A stretch of 43,405 nucleotides of DNA from an uncultured Azohydromonas sp. (GTDB lineage: Bacteria > Pseudomonadota > Gammaproteobacteria > Burkholderiales > Burkholderiaceae_C): NCBI RefSeq assembly GCF_937926365.1, contig NZ_CALAOH010000178.1, forward strand, positions 1 through 43,405, read 5' to 3'. The position numbers were made by a program, and so were the translations under genes. Position 1 is the first letter of the stretch; every line of letters begins with the position of its first letter. This document shows positions 8,058 to 19,060 of the stretch, in pieces. The notes beneath the pieces were generated by a model. The model was not told where the DNA came from. It ran no database searches and saw nothing but the letters and a program-made list of their open reading frames with translations.

Positions 8058-8459
8058 ATGCCTTCCATCACCCGCCACCCGCGCCGCGCCATCACCGCCC
8101 TGGCGGTGCTGCTGTGCCTGGGCGCCGCCGGCTGCGGACGCACGGAGGCGGAGATGCCGCGCTTCGCCCGCGTCGAAGGCGGCGACGCCCGGCGCGGGCA
8201 GATGCTGCTGGCGCGCTACCAGTGCGGCAGCTGCCACGTGATCCCGGAGGTGCCCTCGGCGGCCGGGCGCAGCGCGCCGACGCTGGCGGGGTTCGGACAG
8301 CGCAGCTACATCGCGGGCCAGGTGCCGAACCTGCCGCACAACCTGGTGCGCTGGCTGCAGGACCCGCAGGCCCTGGTGCCCGGCACGCGCATGCCCGACA
8401 TGGGCGCGAGCGAGGCCGACGCGCGCGACATGGCGGCCTACCTGCTGACGCTGCGATGA
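8058..8459 (+). CDS. Lipoprotein monoheme cytochrome c, first gene of the oxidase operon
   Basis: A 133-residue protein with a basic N-terminus, hydrophobic segment and lipobox LGAAGC (lipidated Cys26). One heme motif, CGSCH at 56-60, follows, with a probable Met ligand in TRMPDMG near the C-terminus. It should be a membrane-tethered periplasmic electron carrier. Its stop codon overlaps the coxB start (ATGA at 8456-8459), so the two are translationally coupled, pointing to service as an electron donor or accessory subunit of this oxidase. Confidence 0.9.
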   Translation: MPSITRHPRRAITALAVLLCLGAAGCGRTEAEMPRFARVEGGDARRGQMLLARYQCGSCHVIPEVPSAAGRSAPTLAGFGQRSYIAGQVPNLPHNLVRWLQDPQALVPGTRMPDMGASEADARDMAAYLLTLR

Positions 8460-9424
8460 GCGCCCCGCCGGCCCCCTCCAGCCCCTCCGTGCTGTCCCCG
8501 GCCGGCATGGAGGCCGCGGCGCTGAGCGAGCTGAGCTGGGTGCTGTTCATCGGCGCGGCGGTCATCTTCGTGGGCGTCATGGTCCTGCTGGGCTGGACGC
8601 TGCGGCGCGGGCCACGGCGCGCGGTGCCGAACGCGTGGTGGGTGGTGGGCGGCGGCCTCGTGTTCCCGGTCACGGTCCTGAGCGCGCTGCTGCTCTACAG
8701 CACCGCGCGCACGGCGGGGCTGGAGCGCACGCTGGCGCAGCCGCCGCTGGTGGTGACGGTCACGGGCCGGCTGTGGTGGTGGGAGGTGCGTTACCGCGAT
8801 CCGGCCGGCGGCCCGGACGTGGTGCTGGCCAACGAGCTGCGCCTGCCCGTAGGCCGGGCCACGCAACTCGGCCTCACGGCCGACGAGCTGATCCACAGCC
8901 TTTGGGTGCCCGAGCTGGGCGGCAAGCGCGACCTGGTACCGGGGCGGGTGAACCACCTCGTGGTCACGCCGCGGCGCGCCGGCGTGTTCCGCGGCCAGTG
9001 CGCCGAGTACTGCGGCCTGCAGCACGCGAAGATGGCCCTGCACGTCGTGGCGCTGCCGCAAGCCGAGTTCGAGTCCTGGCTCGCGCGCCAGGCGCGCCCG
9101 GCCAGCACCACCCCGCCGGCGCAGCCGGCAGCCGCCGAGGCCACGCTGGCCGCACGGGGCCGCGCAGCCTTCGTCGCGCAGGGCTGCGCCGCCTGCCACA
9201 GCGTGCGCGGGCACGCCGAGGGCGCGCCGCGCGGGCCGGACCTCACGCACGTGGGCGGCCGGCTGTACCTGGGCGCCGGCGCGCTGCCCAACGAGGCCGG
9301 CGCCTTCAAGCGCTGGCTGGTGGGCGTCCAGGACATCAAGCCCGGCGCGCGCATGCCCGATTACGCCCACCTCGACGCCGCCACGCTGGACGCGCTGGCG
9401 GCCTACCTGGAGCAGCTGCGGTGA
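8456..9424 (+). CDS. coxB: Cytochrome c oxidase subunit II fused to cytochrome c (caa3 type)
   Basis: A 322-residue subunit II. Two membrane helices (about 27-48 and 61-82) precede the periplasmic cupredoxin domain. All CuA ligands are present: H147 in HSLWVPE, then C182, E184, C186, H190 and M193 in GQCAEYCGLQHAKM. The aromatic patch GRLWWWEVRY for electron entry is intact. A C-terminal cytochrome c domain has CAACH at 244-248 and a Met ligand in ARMPDY (about 300), making this a caa3-type subunit that can take electrons directly through its own heme. The ATG overlaps the preceding stop, and its stop overlaps a possible GTG start of coxA. Confidence 0.95.
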   Translation: MSAPPAPSSPSVLSPAGMEAAALSELSWVLFIGAAVIFVGVMVLLGWTLRRGPRRAVPNAWWVVGGGLVFPVTVLSALLLYSTARTAGLERTLAQPPLVVTVTGRLWWWEVRYRDPAGGPDVVLANELRLPVGRATQLGLTADELIHSLWVPELGGKRDLVPGRVNHLVVTPRRAGVFRGQCAEYCGLQHAKMALHVVALPQAEFESWLARQARPASTTPPAQPAAAEATLAARGRAAFVAQGCAACHSVRGHAEGAPRGPDLTHVGGRLYLGAGALPNEAGAFKRWLVGVQDIKPGARMPDYAHLDAATLDALAAYLEQLR

Positions 9425-9447
9425 CACCCGAAGGCGACGAGGCCGCC

Positions 9448-11955
9448 ATGCGCCAGCTGCCCAGCAGCCTGCCGCGCCCGCCCGACGAGCTGCCGGCGCT
9501 GGAGCGCGTGTGGGAGCTGCCGCGCGGCCGGCGCTCGGTGACGGCGGTCAACAACACCTACATCGGCAAGCTCTACATCGCCACCGCGCTGCTGTTCCTG
9601 CTGCTGGCGGGCGTGCTGGCGCTGCTGATGCGCGCGCAACTGGCGGTGCCGGGCAACACGCTGCTCGCGCCGGGCACCTACAACCAGGTCTTCACCATGC
9701 ACGGCTCGGTGATGATGTTCCTCTTCGCCGTGCCCATCGTCGAAGCCGTCGCGGTGTACCTGCTGCCCAACATGCTGGGCGCGCGCGACCTGCCCTTCCC
9801 GCGCCTGTCGGCTTACGCGTACTGGGCCTATGCCTTCGGCGGGCTGGCCTTCTTCTGCACGCTGTTCCTCGGCCTGGCGCCCGATGGCGGCTGGTTCATG
9901 TACCCGCCGCTCACCAGCCGGGTCGAATCGCCGGGGCTGAACGCCGATTTCTGGCTGCTGGGCATCGGCTTCATCGAGATCTCGGCCATTGCCGGTGCCG
10001 TCGAGCTGATCGTGGGCATCCTGCTGACGCGCGCGCCGGGCATGACGCTGGTGCGCATGCCGGTGTACGCCTGGGCGATGCTGATCGTGGGCCTGATGAT
10101 CGTGTTCGCCTTCCCGGCCGTGATCGCCTGCACCGCGCTGCTGGAGATGGAGCGCGCTTTCGACTGGCCCTTCTTCGACGCCGGGCGCGGCGGCGACCCG
10201 CTGCTGTGGCAGCACCTGTTCTGGTTCTTCGGGCACCCGGACGTCTACATCATCTTCCTGCCCGCGGCGGGCATGGTCTCGGTGATGCTGCCCGCGCTGG
10301 CGGGCACGCCGCTGGTGGGGCATCGCGCCGTGATCGCGGCGCTGCTGGCCACGGGCTTCTTCAGCTTCGCGCTGTGGGCGCACCACATGTTCACCGCCGG
10401 GCTGGGCTCGCTGAGCCTGAGCTTCGTCTCGGCGGCGAGCATGGCGGTGGCCATCCCGGCGGGCATCCAGGTCTTCGCCTGGCTGGGCACGCTGTGGCGC
10501 GGACGCGTGCGCTGGAACACGCCCACGCTCTTCCTGCTGGGCTTCCTGGTCACCTTCACGATGGGCGGGCTCACCGGCGTGATGGTGGCGGCGCTGCCCT
10601 TCGACTGGCAGGCGCATGACAGCTACTTCATCGTCGCGCACCTGCACTACGTGCTCATCGGCGGCATGGTGATGCCGGTGCTGGCGGCGCTGTACTACTG
10701 GATGCCGTTGCTGGGCGGGAATCAACTCAGCGAGCGGCTGGGGCGCTGGGTGTTCGCGCTGGTGTTCGGTGGTTTCCATCTCACCTTCTTCCCCATGCAC
10801 CTGGCCGGGCTGCTGGGCATGCCGCGGCGCGTCTACACCTACGAGACCGGGCTGGGCTGGGATGGGCCCAACCTGCTGTCCACCGCCGGCACGCTGGTGC
10901 TGACGCTGGGTTTCCTGTTGCTGCTGCTGGACGTGGTGCGCACGCTGCGCCAGCCGCGGCGCGCGCAGCAGAACCCGTGGAACGCGCCCACGCTGGAGTG
11001 GGTGCCCTCGGCCAACTACGGCATGCGCAGCATCCCGCAGGTGGAGAGCAGCCACCCGCTGTGGCAGCGGCCCAGCCTGGCCGAGGAGGCTCAAGCCGGG
11101 CGCCACTGGCTGCCGGGCACGGCCACCGGACGGCGCGAGACGCTTTTCACCACGCCGCTGCGTGCCGATCCGCACCACCTGATCGTGCTGCCCGGGCCGA
11201 GCTGGCTGCCGGTGCTGGGCGCGCTGGGCACGGCGGCCTTCTTCCTGCTGCTGACGGTGAAGTGGTTCGTTCCGGCAACGGCGGGCGGCCTGCTGGCTGT
11301 GGGCTGCGTGCTGGCCTGGCTGTGGCAGACCGACTGCCTGCCTGCCGACCGCGACGCGCAGGTGGCCGACGGCGTGCGGCTGCCCGTGGGCGACCGGCTC
11401 GGCTGGTCGCATTCCTGGTGGGCCACGGTGGTGGTGCTGGTGGTGGATTTCATGGTGCTGGCCTCCATGGCCTTCGCCCACGTGCACCTGGCGATGCTCG
11501 CGCCCGAGTGCCCGCCGCCCGGCGCGGCGCTGCCCTCGCTGGGCCGGGTGGCGCTGGCGGCCGGCGGCTTCGTGCTCGGCGGCGCGCTGTTCGCCTGGAC
11601 CGGGCACGGGCTGGGTGCGCGCGCACCCGGGCGCTGGCGGCTGCTGCCGCTGCTGGCCGCCACCGGGGCGACGGTCGGCGCCTTCGCGCTGCTGCTGGGG
11701 GCCTTCGTGGACACGGGGCTGGCGCCCACGGCCCACGGCTGGGGCGCCACCATCGCCGGGCTGCTGAGCTACCTGGGCTTTCACGTGGTGCTGCTGCTCG
11801 TGGCGGCGGCCTACCTGGCGGCGCGCCTGTGGCATGGGCTGCTCACGCCGCGCCAGCGCGCCACTTGGGACAACACCGCGCTGCTGTGGTGGGGCGCCTG
11901 CGCGCAGGGCGTGATCACGGCGCTGCTGCCGCATGCCGTCGCGGCCCTGATGTGA
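9448..11955 (+). CDS. coxA: Cytochrome c oxidase subunit I fused to a subunit III-like domain
   Basis: An 835-residue heme-copper oxidase core. Heme and CuB ligands are complete: H85 (TMHGSVMMF), H263 and Y267 (FFGHPDVY), H312-H313 (AHHMFTAG), H398 and H400 (VAHLHYV). The D-channel entrance Asp is kept (D114 in GARDLPFPR). Two positions differ from canonical A1 oxidases: the Glu of GHPEVY is Asp265, and the K-channel Lys of PTGIK is Gln341 (PAGIQVFAW). After a linker at about 500-570, residues 570-835 form further helices resembling subunit III (HVHLAML, GFHVVLLLVAAAYLAARLW). The fusion replaces a separate coxC. ATG 9448 has GAGG 5 nt upstream; GTG 9421, overlapping the coxB stop, is an alternative. 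Confidence 0.93.
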   Translation: MRQLPSSLPRPPDELPALERVWELPRGRRSVTAVNNTYIGKLYIATALLFLLLAGVLALLMRAQLAVPGNTLLAPGTYNQVFTMHGSVMMFLFAVPIVEAVAVYLLPNMLGARDLPFPRLSAYAYWAYAFGGLAFFCTLFLGLAPDGGWFMYPPLTSRVESPGLNADFWLLGIGFIEISAIAGAVELIVGILLTRAPGMTLVRMPVYAWAMLIVGLMIVFAFPAVIACTALLEMERAFDWPFFDAGRGGDPLLWQHLFWFFGHPDVYIIFLPAAGMVSVMLPALAGTPLVGHRAVIAALLATGFFSFALWAHHMFTAGLGSLSLSFVSAASMAVAIPAGIQVFAWLGTLWRGRVRWNTPTLFLLGFLVTFTMGGLTGVMVAALPFDWQAHDSYFIVAHLHYVLIGGMVMPVLAALYYWMPLLGGNQLSERLGRWVFALVFGGFHLTFFPMHLAGLLGMPRRVYTYETGLGWDGPNLLSTAGTLVLTLGFLLLLLDVVRTLRQPRRAQQNPWNAPTLEWVPSANYGMRSIPQVESSHPLWQRPSLAEEAQAGRHWLPGTATGRRETLFTTPLRADPHHLIVLPGPSWLPVLGALGTAAFFLLLTVKWFVPATAGGLLAVGCVLAWLWQTDCLPADRDAQVADGVRLPVGDRLGWSHSWWATVVVLVVDFMVLASMAFAHVHLAMLAPECPPPGAALPSLGRVALAAGGFVLGGALFAWTGHGLGARAPGRWRLLPLLAATGATVGAFALLLGAFVDTGLAPTAHGWGATIAGLLSYLGFHVVLLLVAAAYLAARLWHGLLTPRQRATWDNTALLWWGACAQGVITALLPHAVAALM

Positions 11956-12314
11956 TGAAGAGCGTCGGCCGCCGCTTCCCCTTCTTCGCCGGCACCTGGG
12001 CCGGCAGCGCGCCGCTGCTGCTGTGGGCGCTGCATTTCGCCTTTTGCTACGGGGCCGTGGCGGTGGGCTGCACGGCGATCCTGCACGGCGGCGCGTGGCT
12101 CACGGCGGAGCAACTGCGGTTGCTGATGGGCGGCGCCACGGTGCTGGCGCTGGCGCTGGGCGCGCTGCTGCTGTGGCGTGCCTTCGCCGCCGGCCGGCAG
12201 GTGGGCGGCCGCCTGCTGCCGCGGGTGCGGCTGCTCGGCGCGCTGCTGGCACTGGTGGGCATGGCCTGGACCGGGCTGCCGCTGGCGATGCTGCCGGCGT
12301 GCGGGGCGGGGTGA
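11955..12314 (+). CDS. Small polytopic membrane protein of the oxidase operon, unknown function
   Basis: A 119-residue hydrophobic protein whose ATG overlaps the coxA stop (TGATG at 11953-11957). It has three likely membrane helices: about 15-42 (GSAPLLLWALHFAFCYGAVAVGC), 57-76 (LMGGATVLALALGALLLW) and 92-112. The first helix carries His and Cys residues (ALHFAFCYG...GCTAILHGG) that could bind metal or heme, but that is inference. I cannot assign it to a named oxidase subunit IV or assembly-factor family. Coupling to coxA suggests a small structural subunit or assembly protein. It converges with the RND gene 28 bp away. Confidence 0.8.
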   Translation: MKSVGRRFPFFAGTWAGSAPLLLWALHFAFCYGAVAVGCTAILHGGAWLTAEQLRLLMGGATVLALALGALLLWRAFAAGRQVGGRLLPRVRLLGALLALVGMAWTGLPLAMLPACGAG

Positions 12315-12342
12315 GGGCAGCGTCGCCCCAGGCTGTGCAAGC

Positions 12343-15462
<3,120 letters not shown>

Positions 15463-15475
15463 GCGGGGTGCTCCT

Positions 15476-16591
15476 TCAGCGGACCTGGTTGACCAGGGCC
15501 GCGCCCGAGGTGACCACGCGCTCGCCGGGCCGCAGGCCCGAGGTGACGGCGGCGTGCACGCCATCCAGCGGCTCGACCGTGACCACGCGCGGCTCGAAGC
15601 GCTCCGGCGCCGTCTTGACCCAGACGATGGTCTGGTTCGACGGGCTCTTCATCAGCGCGGCCAGCGGCACGGCGACGCCCTGGACCTTGGCCCGCGTCCG
15701 CACGAAGACCTGCACCGGCTGGCCCACGGCCAGCCTCGACAGCGCCGGCCCCTGGGCCGCGAAGCTCAGCGGCAGGGCCTGCTCGCGCAGCACCCGCGCG
15801 GCGCCCAGGAAGCGCAGCGGCACGCGCTCGCCGCCCACGGCCAGCGTGGCGCCGGCCACGTCGCCGGCCACCGCGGCGTCGTAGGCCAGGGCCTCCACGC
15901 GCAGCCGCGAGGGATCGACGATCTCGACGACCAGCTCGCGCGCATCCACCACCTGGCCCGCGACCACGTGGGCCGAGGCGATCACGCCGGCCACGGGCGC
16001 CACCAGGGCCTCCCGCGCTGCGAGCCCGCCGCCCAGCACCCGGGCGCGCGCGTCCAGGCTGGCGACCTCGGCTTCCAGCGCCTCGATCTCGCGGCGCGGC
16101 ACGGTGTCCGACAGCGCCTGCAGCCGCGCCAGGCGCTTGTCGGCCAGGACGCGCGCGGCCTGGACCTCGGCCAGCTGCGCGGCCTGCCCGGAACGCTCCA
16201 GCGGCGAGGCCGACGGCGCCACGAAAGCCAGCACCTCGCCCTTGCGCACGGCCTGTCCCACCGAGGGCAACCCGCGCGGGCCAGCCTCGATGCGGCCCGC
16301 GATGGAGGCCTGCACCTTGCCGCCGGCGTTGGGGTCCATCACCACGGTGCCGGCCAGCTCCAGCGTGCGGGCCAGCTCGCCGGCCTGCACGCGCATCGTG
16401 CGCACCGAGAGCTGGTATTGCGCCGGCTTGGGCAGGAACACGCTGCCGTCGGGCCGGCGGCTGGGGCCGTTGGCGTTGGCCGCCGGTGCCGGGTCGCCAT
16501 GGTCGTGCCCATGCTCGTCCGCGGCGCGGACGGAGAGCGCGCTGCCGATCAGCGCGGCCAGCAGCAGCGTGGCAATCAGCCGGGCGCTCAT
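15476..16591 (-). CDS. RND periplasmic adaptor (membrane fusion protein), CzcB-like
   Basis: A 371-residue protein with a Sec signal peptide (MSARLIATLLLAALIGSALSVRA) followed by a His-rich start ADEHGHDHGD that could bind metal. The barrel-sandwich (lipoyl-like) part reads GRIEAGPRGLPSVGQAVRKG and returns at APVAGVIASAHVVAGQ, with an alpha-helical hairpin of about 85 residues between, as in adaptors that meet a TolC-type channel. The C-terminal membrane-proximal part ends GLRPGERVVTSGAALV. It should bridge the RND pump and the outer-membrane channel. ATG 16591 overlaps the upstream stop (ATGA) and has GGGAGG 7 nt before it. Confidence 0.93.
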   Translation of the reverse strand: MSARLIATLLLAALIGSALSVRAADEHGHDHGDPAPAANANGPSRRPDGSVFLPKPAQYQLSVRTMRVQAGELARTLELAGTVVMDPNAGGKVQASIAGRIEAGPRGLPSVGQAVRKGEVLAFVAPSASPLERSGQAAQLAEVQAARVLADKRLARLQALSDTVPRREIEALEAEVASLDARARVLGGGLAAREALVAPVAGVIASAHVVAGQVVDARELVVEIVDPSRLRVEALAYDAAVAGDVAGATLAVGGERVPLRFLGAARVLREQALPLSFAAQGPALSRLAVGQPVQVFVRTRAKVQGVAVPLAALMKSPSNQTIVWVKTAPERFEPRVVTVEPLDGVHAAVTSGLRPGERVVTSGAALVNQVR

Positions 16592-17142
16592 GCGGCACCT
16601 CCCGTGCGGGCGCGGCGCGCAACGCGCCGGACGATCCAGACAGCGGCGGCCAGGCTGGCCGCCAGGGCAGCCACCCAGGGCGCGAGGCGGCGCCAGGCCG
16701 GAACTGGCGCCTCGTCGGCGTGCTCGGCCTCGTGCACGTCGATCTCCGCCATCAGCAGGTCGTCCTGGTCGCCGGCCCAGACCGTGGCCATGACCGGGAC
16801 GACGCCGGGCTTGAGCGGTTCGGCCAGCGTGGCCTCGTAGGCGCCCTCGTGCGCTTCGACGTCCAGCTTGGCGCCGCCGATCTCCAGCTCGATGCGCGCG
16901 CCCGTGACCGGCGCGTTGTCCTCGAAGCGGTCCAGATAGAGCGCCACGTGCGTGCCGTTGACGATGCCCACCAGCTCGAAGGTCTCAGAAACCGCCGCGA
17001 AGCGCGGCAGCGCGGCGCCAGCCTCCTGGGCCGGCGCGCCGTGATCGTGGTCGTGGTCATGGCCGTGCTCGTCGGCGGCCAGCGCCGACGCCAGCACCGC
17101 CAGGCCGAGCCCCAGGCCGGCCAGCAATTTCTTCAGGTTCAT
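16588..17142 (-). CDS. His-rich periplasmic protein with C-terminal membrane anchor, in the RND operon
   Basis: A 184-residue protein. After a signal peptide (KKLLAGLGLGLAVLASALA) comes the His-rich segment ADEHGHDHDHDHG, nearly the same as the mature start of the downstream adaptor. A beta-rich domain follows (FELVGIVNGTHVALYLDRFEDN...GARIELEIGGAKLDVEAHEGAYEA), of immunoglobulin-like character. Then comes an acidic/His segment (EIDVHEAEHADEAP), a membrane helix (LAPWVAALAASLAAAVWIV) and a basic tail. It probably binds metal in the periplasm and hands it to the adaptor, by inference from position and His clusters. It is not one of the classical CzcCBA components. Its stop overlaps the adaptor start. 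Confidence 0.8.
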   Translation of the reverse strand: MNLKKLLAGLGLGLAVLASALAADEHGHDHDHDHGAPAQEAGAALPRFAAVSETFELVGIVNGTHVALYLDRFEDNAPVTGARIELEIGGAKLDVEAHEGAYEATLAEPLKPGVVPVMATVWAGDQDDLLMAEIDVHEAEHADEAPVPAWRRLAPWVAALAASLAAAVWIVRRVARRARTGGAA

Positions 17143-17153
17143 GTGCTTTTCCC

Positions 17154-18395
17154 TTACTCGGGCAACAGGCCCAGGGCCTGGCGCAGCTGCGAGACGGCAG
17201 CGGCCAGATCGATGCGGGCGCGGGCGGCCAGGCGCTCGGCCTCCACGGCCTCCAGCTCGACGCGCAGCCGCGCCGGCAGGTCGCTCTCGCCGGCGCGGAA
17301 GGACTTCTCGATGAACCCCCGCAGCTCGGCCGCGAGCCGGGCGCGGCGCTCGGCGGCATCGGTCGAAGCGCCGAGCGCCTGCACCCGCGCGCGGGCCGCG
17401 CGCACCTCGGCCGCCACGCGGTCCTGCTCCAGCGCCAGCGCGGCCTGGGCTTCGAGCTCTTCGGCGCCCGCCGCGGCCACGCGCGCGGCGCTGTCGCCCT
17501 GGGTACCCAGGGGCACGCGCAGGCCGACGATGAGGCTCTGGCTCGATGGCTGGGCCCGCTCGGCGCGCTCGCGCACGGTCCCCAGCACCAACTCGGGATG
17601 CGCGCGGTTCTGCGCCGCCGCGAGCCGCCGCTGCCGGGCCGCGGACTCCGCCCGCGCCGCCAGCTCGCCCAGCGCCGGATGAAGGGCCTCGGACTCCAGC
17701 GTCGGCGGCATCGGTTCCGGAGCAGGCGTGTCGCCCGGGACGGTTTCCGCACCGACGAGGGCCGCCCAGCGCTGCGCGGCCTGGGCCAGATCCACCTCGG
17801 CCTGGGACACGGCCGCGTCAGCTGCGGCCACCGCCAGTTCGGCCTGGTGGGCGTCGGCCCGGGCCAGTTCGCCCGCGGCCACACGCCGGGCCACGTCCGC
17901 GCTGAGCTGCAGGGCGTTGCCGCGGCGCTGCTGCGCCAGCTCGCGTTCCAGCCGGGCGCGCTGGTGCGCCCAGTAGGCCTCGCGCACCTGCTCGGCCACG
18001 CGCCAGCGGGCGGCGTGGATGCGTGCCTGCGCCAGCGTGGCCTCCGCCGATGCCACGGCCTGGGTGCCGGAGCGCTCTCCGGGCAGCCACAGCGGCACGG
18101 CCACGGTGGCTTCCACTTCGCGGGCGCCCTCGTTGCGGTGCGGCCGGTCGCTGCGGGCATTGATCTCCAGGGCTGGCGGCTGCGGCGACCAGCGCCGGGC
18201 CGCCTGGGAGGCGGCAGCCACGGCGGCCTGTCGCAACGCGGCGGCGCGTGCCTCGGGCTGGCGTGCCCAGGCCGCCTCGAAGCCTTGCCGGATGTCGTGG
18301 TGGAACGCGGCCGTTGGCTGCGCGTGTACGGGCAGGCAGGCGGCCATCCAGGCCAGCGCCAGCCCGCTGGGGATGCCCCAGCGTCGTTGTCTCAT
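17154..18395 (-). CDS. TolC-family outer-membrane efflux protein, CzcC-like
   Basis: A 413-residue protein with a signal peptide ending near VHAQ, followed by long Ala/Gln/Glu/Arg-rich helices in two repeats, typical of outer-membrane efflux proteins. Examples are the coiled-coil regions ASAEATLAQARIHAARWRVAEQ and ELEAQAALALEQDRVAAEVRAARARVQAL. Strand-forming segments (EVEATVAVPLWLPGERSG and SLIVGLRVPLGTQG) lie where the beta-barrel hairpins are expected. It should form the trimeric exit duct for the RND pump. ATG 18395 follows GAGAGGA. It ends 11 bp before the His-rich gene, and 110 bp separate it from the upstream CzcI-like gene. Confidence 0.92.
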   Translation of the reverse strand: MRQRRWGIPSGLALAWMAACLPVHAQPTAAFHHDIRQGFEAAWARQPEARAAALRQAAVAAASQAARRWSPQPPALEINARSDRPHRNEGAREVEATVAVPLWLPGERSGTQAVASAEATLAQARIHAARWRVAEQVREAYWAHQRARLERELAQQRRGNALQLSADVARRVAAGELARADAHQAELAVAAADAAVSQAEVDLAQAAQRWAALVGAETVPGDTPAPEPMPPTLESEALHPALGELAARAESAARQRRLAAAQNRAHPELVLGTVRERAERAQPSSQSLIVGLRVPLGTQGDSAARVAAAGAEELEAQAALALEQDRVAAEVRAARARVQALGASTDAAERRARLAAELRGFIEKSFRAGESDLPARLRVELEAVEAERLAARARIDLAAAVSQLRQALGLLPE

Positions 18396-18505
18396 GGGTC
18401 CTCTCGTCGCGATGGCGGGCGCAGCGGCCCGCGGAATGCGATGCCGACGAGGGGCGGCGCACCGCGTCTGGTGCGCTCGATGAAGAAACCGCCCCGCCGG
18501 CCCGG

Positions 18506-18895
18506 TCAGGCGACGAGGGGCAGGGGTGGCCTGAGCAGCGTGTCCGGCGAGCGGTCCGGGACCGCGGCCTGGTAGCGAGGGAAGGCGCCGGTGCCGATCC
18601 AGGGCGGCGCCTGGGCATCGACGGTGGCGAGGAAGGCGGCGCCCAAGCCGTGGCACACGCCGCAGTCGGCATCGGCGCCCAGGCTGCCCAGGCCGGCCTT
18701 CTTGTCGGCGCCCTCGGCCTTGGCGGACTTGCCCGCGTCGTGGCCGGCCTCGGCGCCGTGGTGCTCATGCTGGTGGTGCCCGAAATGCCGCGTGGCAGCG
18801 CCCGCCGCCTCGTGCCCGCACAGGCTCGCCGCCGCGGCCCAGGACCACTGGAGCGGCAGGACGAACATCAGGACGATGAGCAGGAAACGGCGCAT
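18506..18895 (-). CDS. CzcI-like small His-rich periplasmic protein, leader gene of the metal operon
   Basis: A 129-residue protein with a signal peptide (MRRFLLIVLMFVLPLQWSWAAAA) and a metal-binding look: HFGHHQHEHHGAEAGHDAGK, then DADCGVCHGLG. It resembles CzcI and related proteins that precede czcCBA operons and modulate their expression or bind metal. The CGVCH segment matches the C-x-x-C-H pattern, but this family usually carries a Cys/His metal site there, so I do not call it a cytochrome. It is the first gene of the minus-strand operon, divergent from the trehalose-synthase-like gene; the 165-bp gap must carry both promoters. Confidence 0.78.
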   Translation of the reverse strand: MRRFLLIVLMFVLPLQWSWAAAASLCGHEAAGAATRHFGHHQHEHHGAEAGHDAGKSAKAEGADKKAGLGSLGADADCGVCHGLGAAFLATVDAQAPPWIGTGAFPRYQAAVPDRSPDTLLRPPLPLVA

Positions 18896-19060
18896 GAGGG
18901 GCGGGAGTCTAGCAATGCGGGGTGCGCGGGCCGGGCTTGGTGGGGATTGGGTGCGGGGGCAACGGAGGGGTGCGGGGCTGGCTCTCATGTCCGGCCAGCC
19001 ATGTGCCCCAGGACCCCCACTTGCCACGCGCGTTGCGCCCCCCCCTCCCCTCCGCCGACC

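Noticed and set aside
9403..11934. 843-codon minus-strand ORF opposite coxA
   Set aside because: Composition is Gln/His/Arg repeats, typical of the antisense of a hydrophobic GC-rich gene.
18659..18673. CGVCH in the CzcI-like protein as a cytochrome c heme site
   Set aside because: The protein is a short His-rich CzcI-type protein; related proteins carry Cys/His metal sites there and nothing else suggests heme attachment.
18248..19060. Upstream extension of the trehalose-synthase-like frame
   Set aside because: It runs through the antisense of the CzcI-like gene and intergenic DNA; the family start matches ATG 19061.
19041..19060. C-rich tract before the GH13 gene as a regulatory motif
   Set aside because: Simple base composition in a GC-rich gap; no symmetry or known motif.
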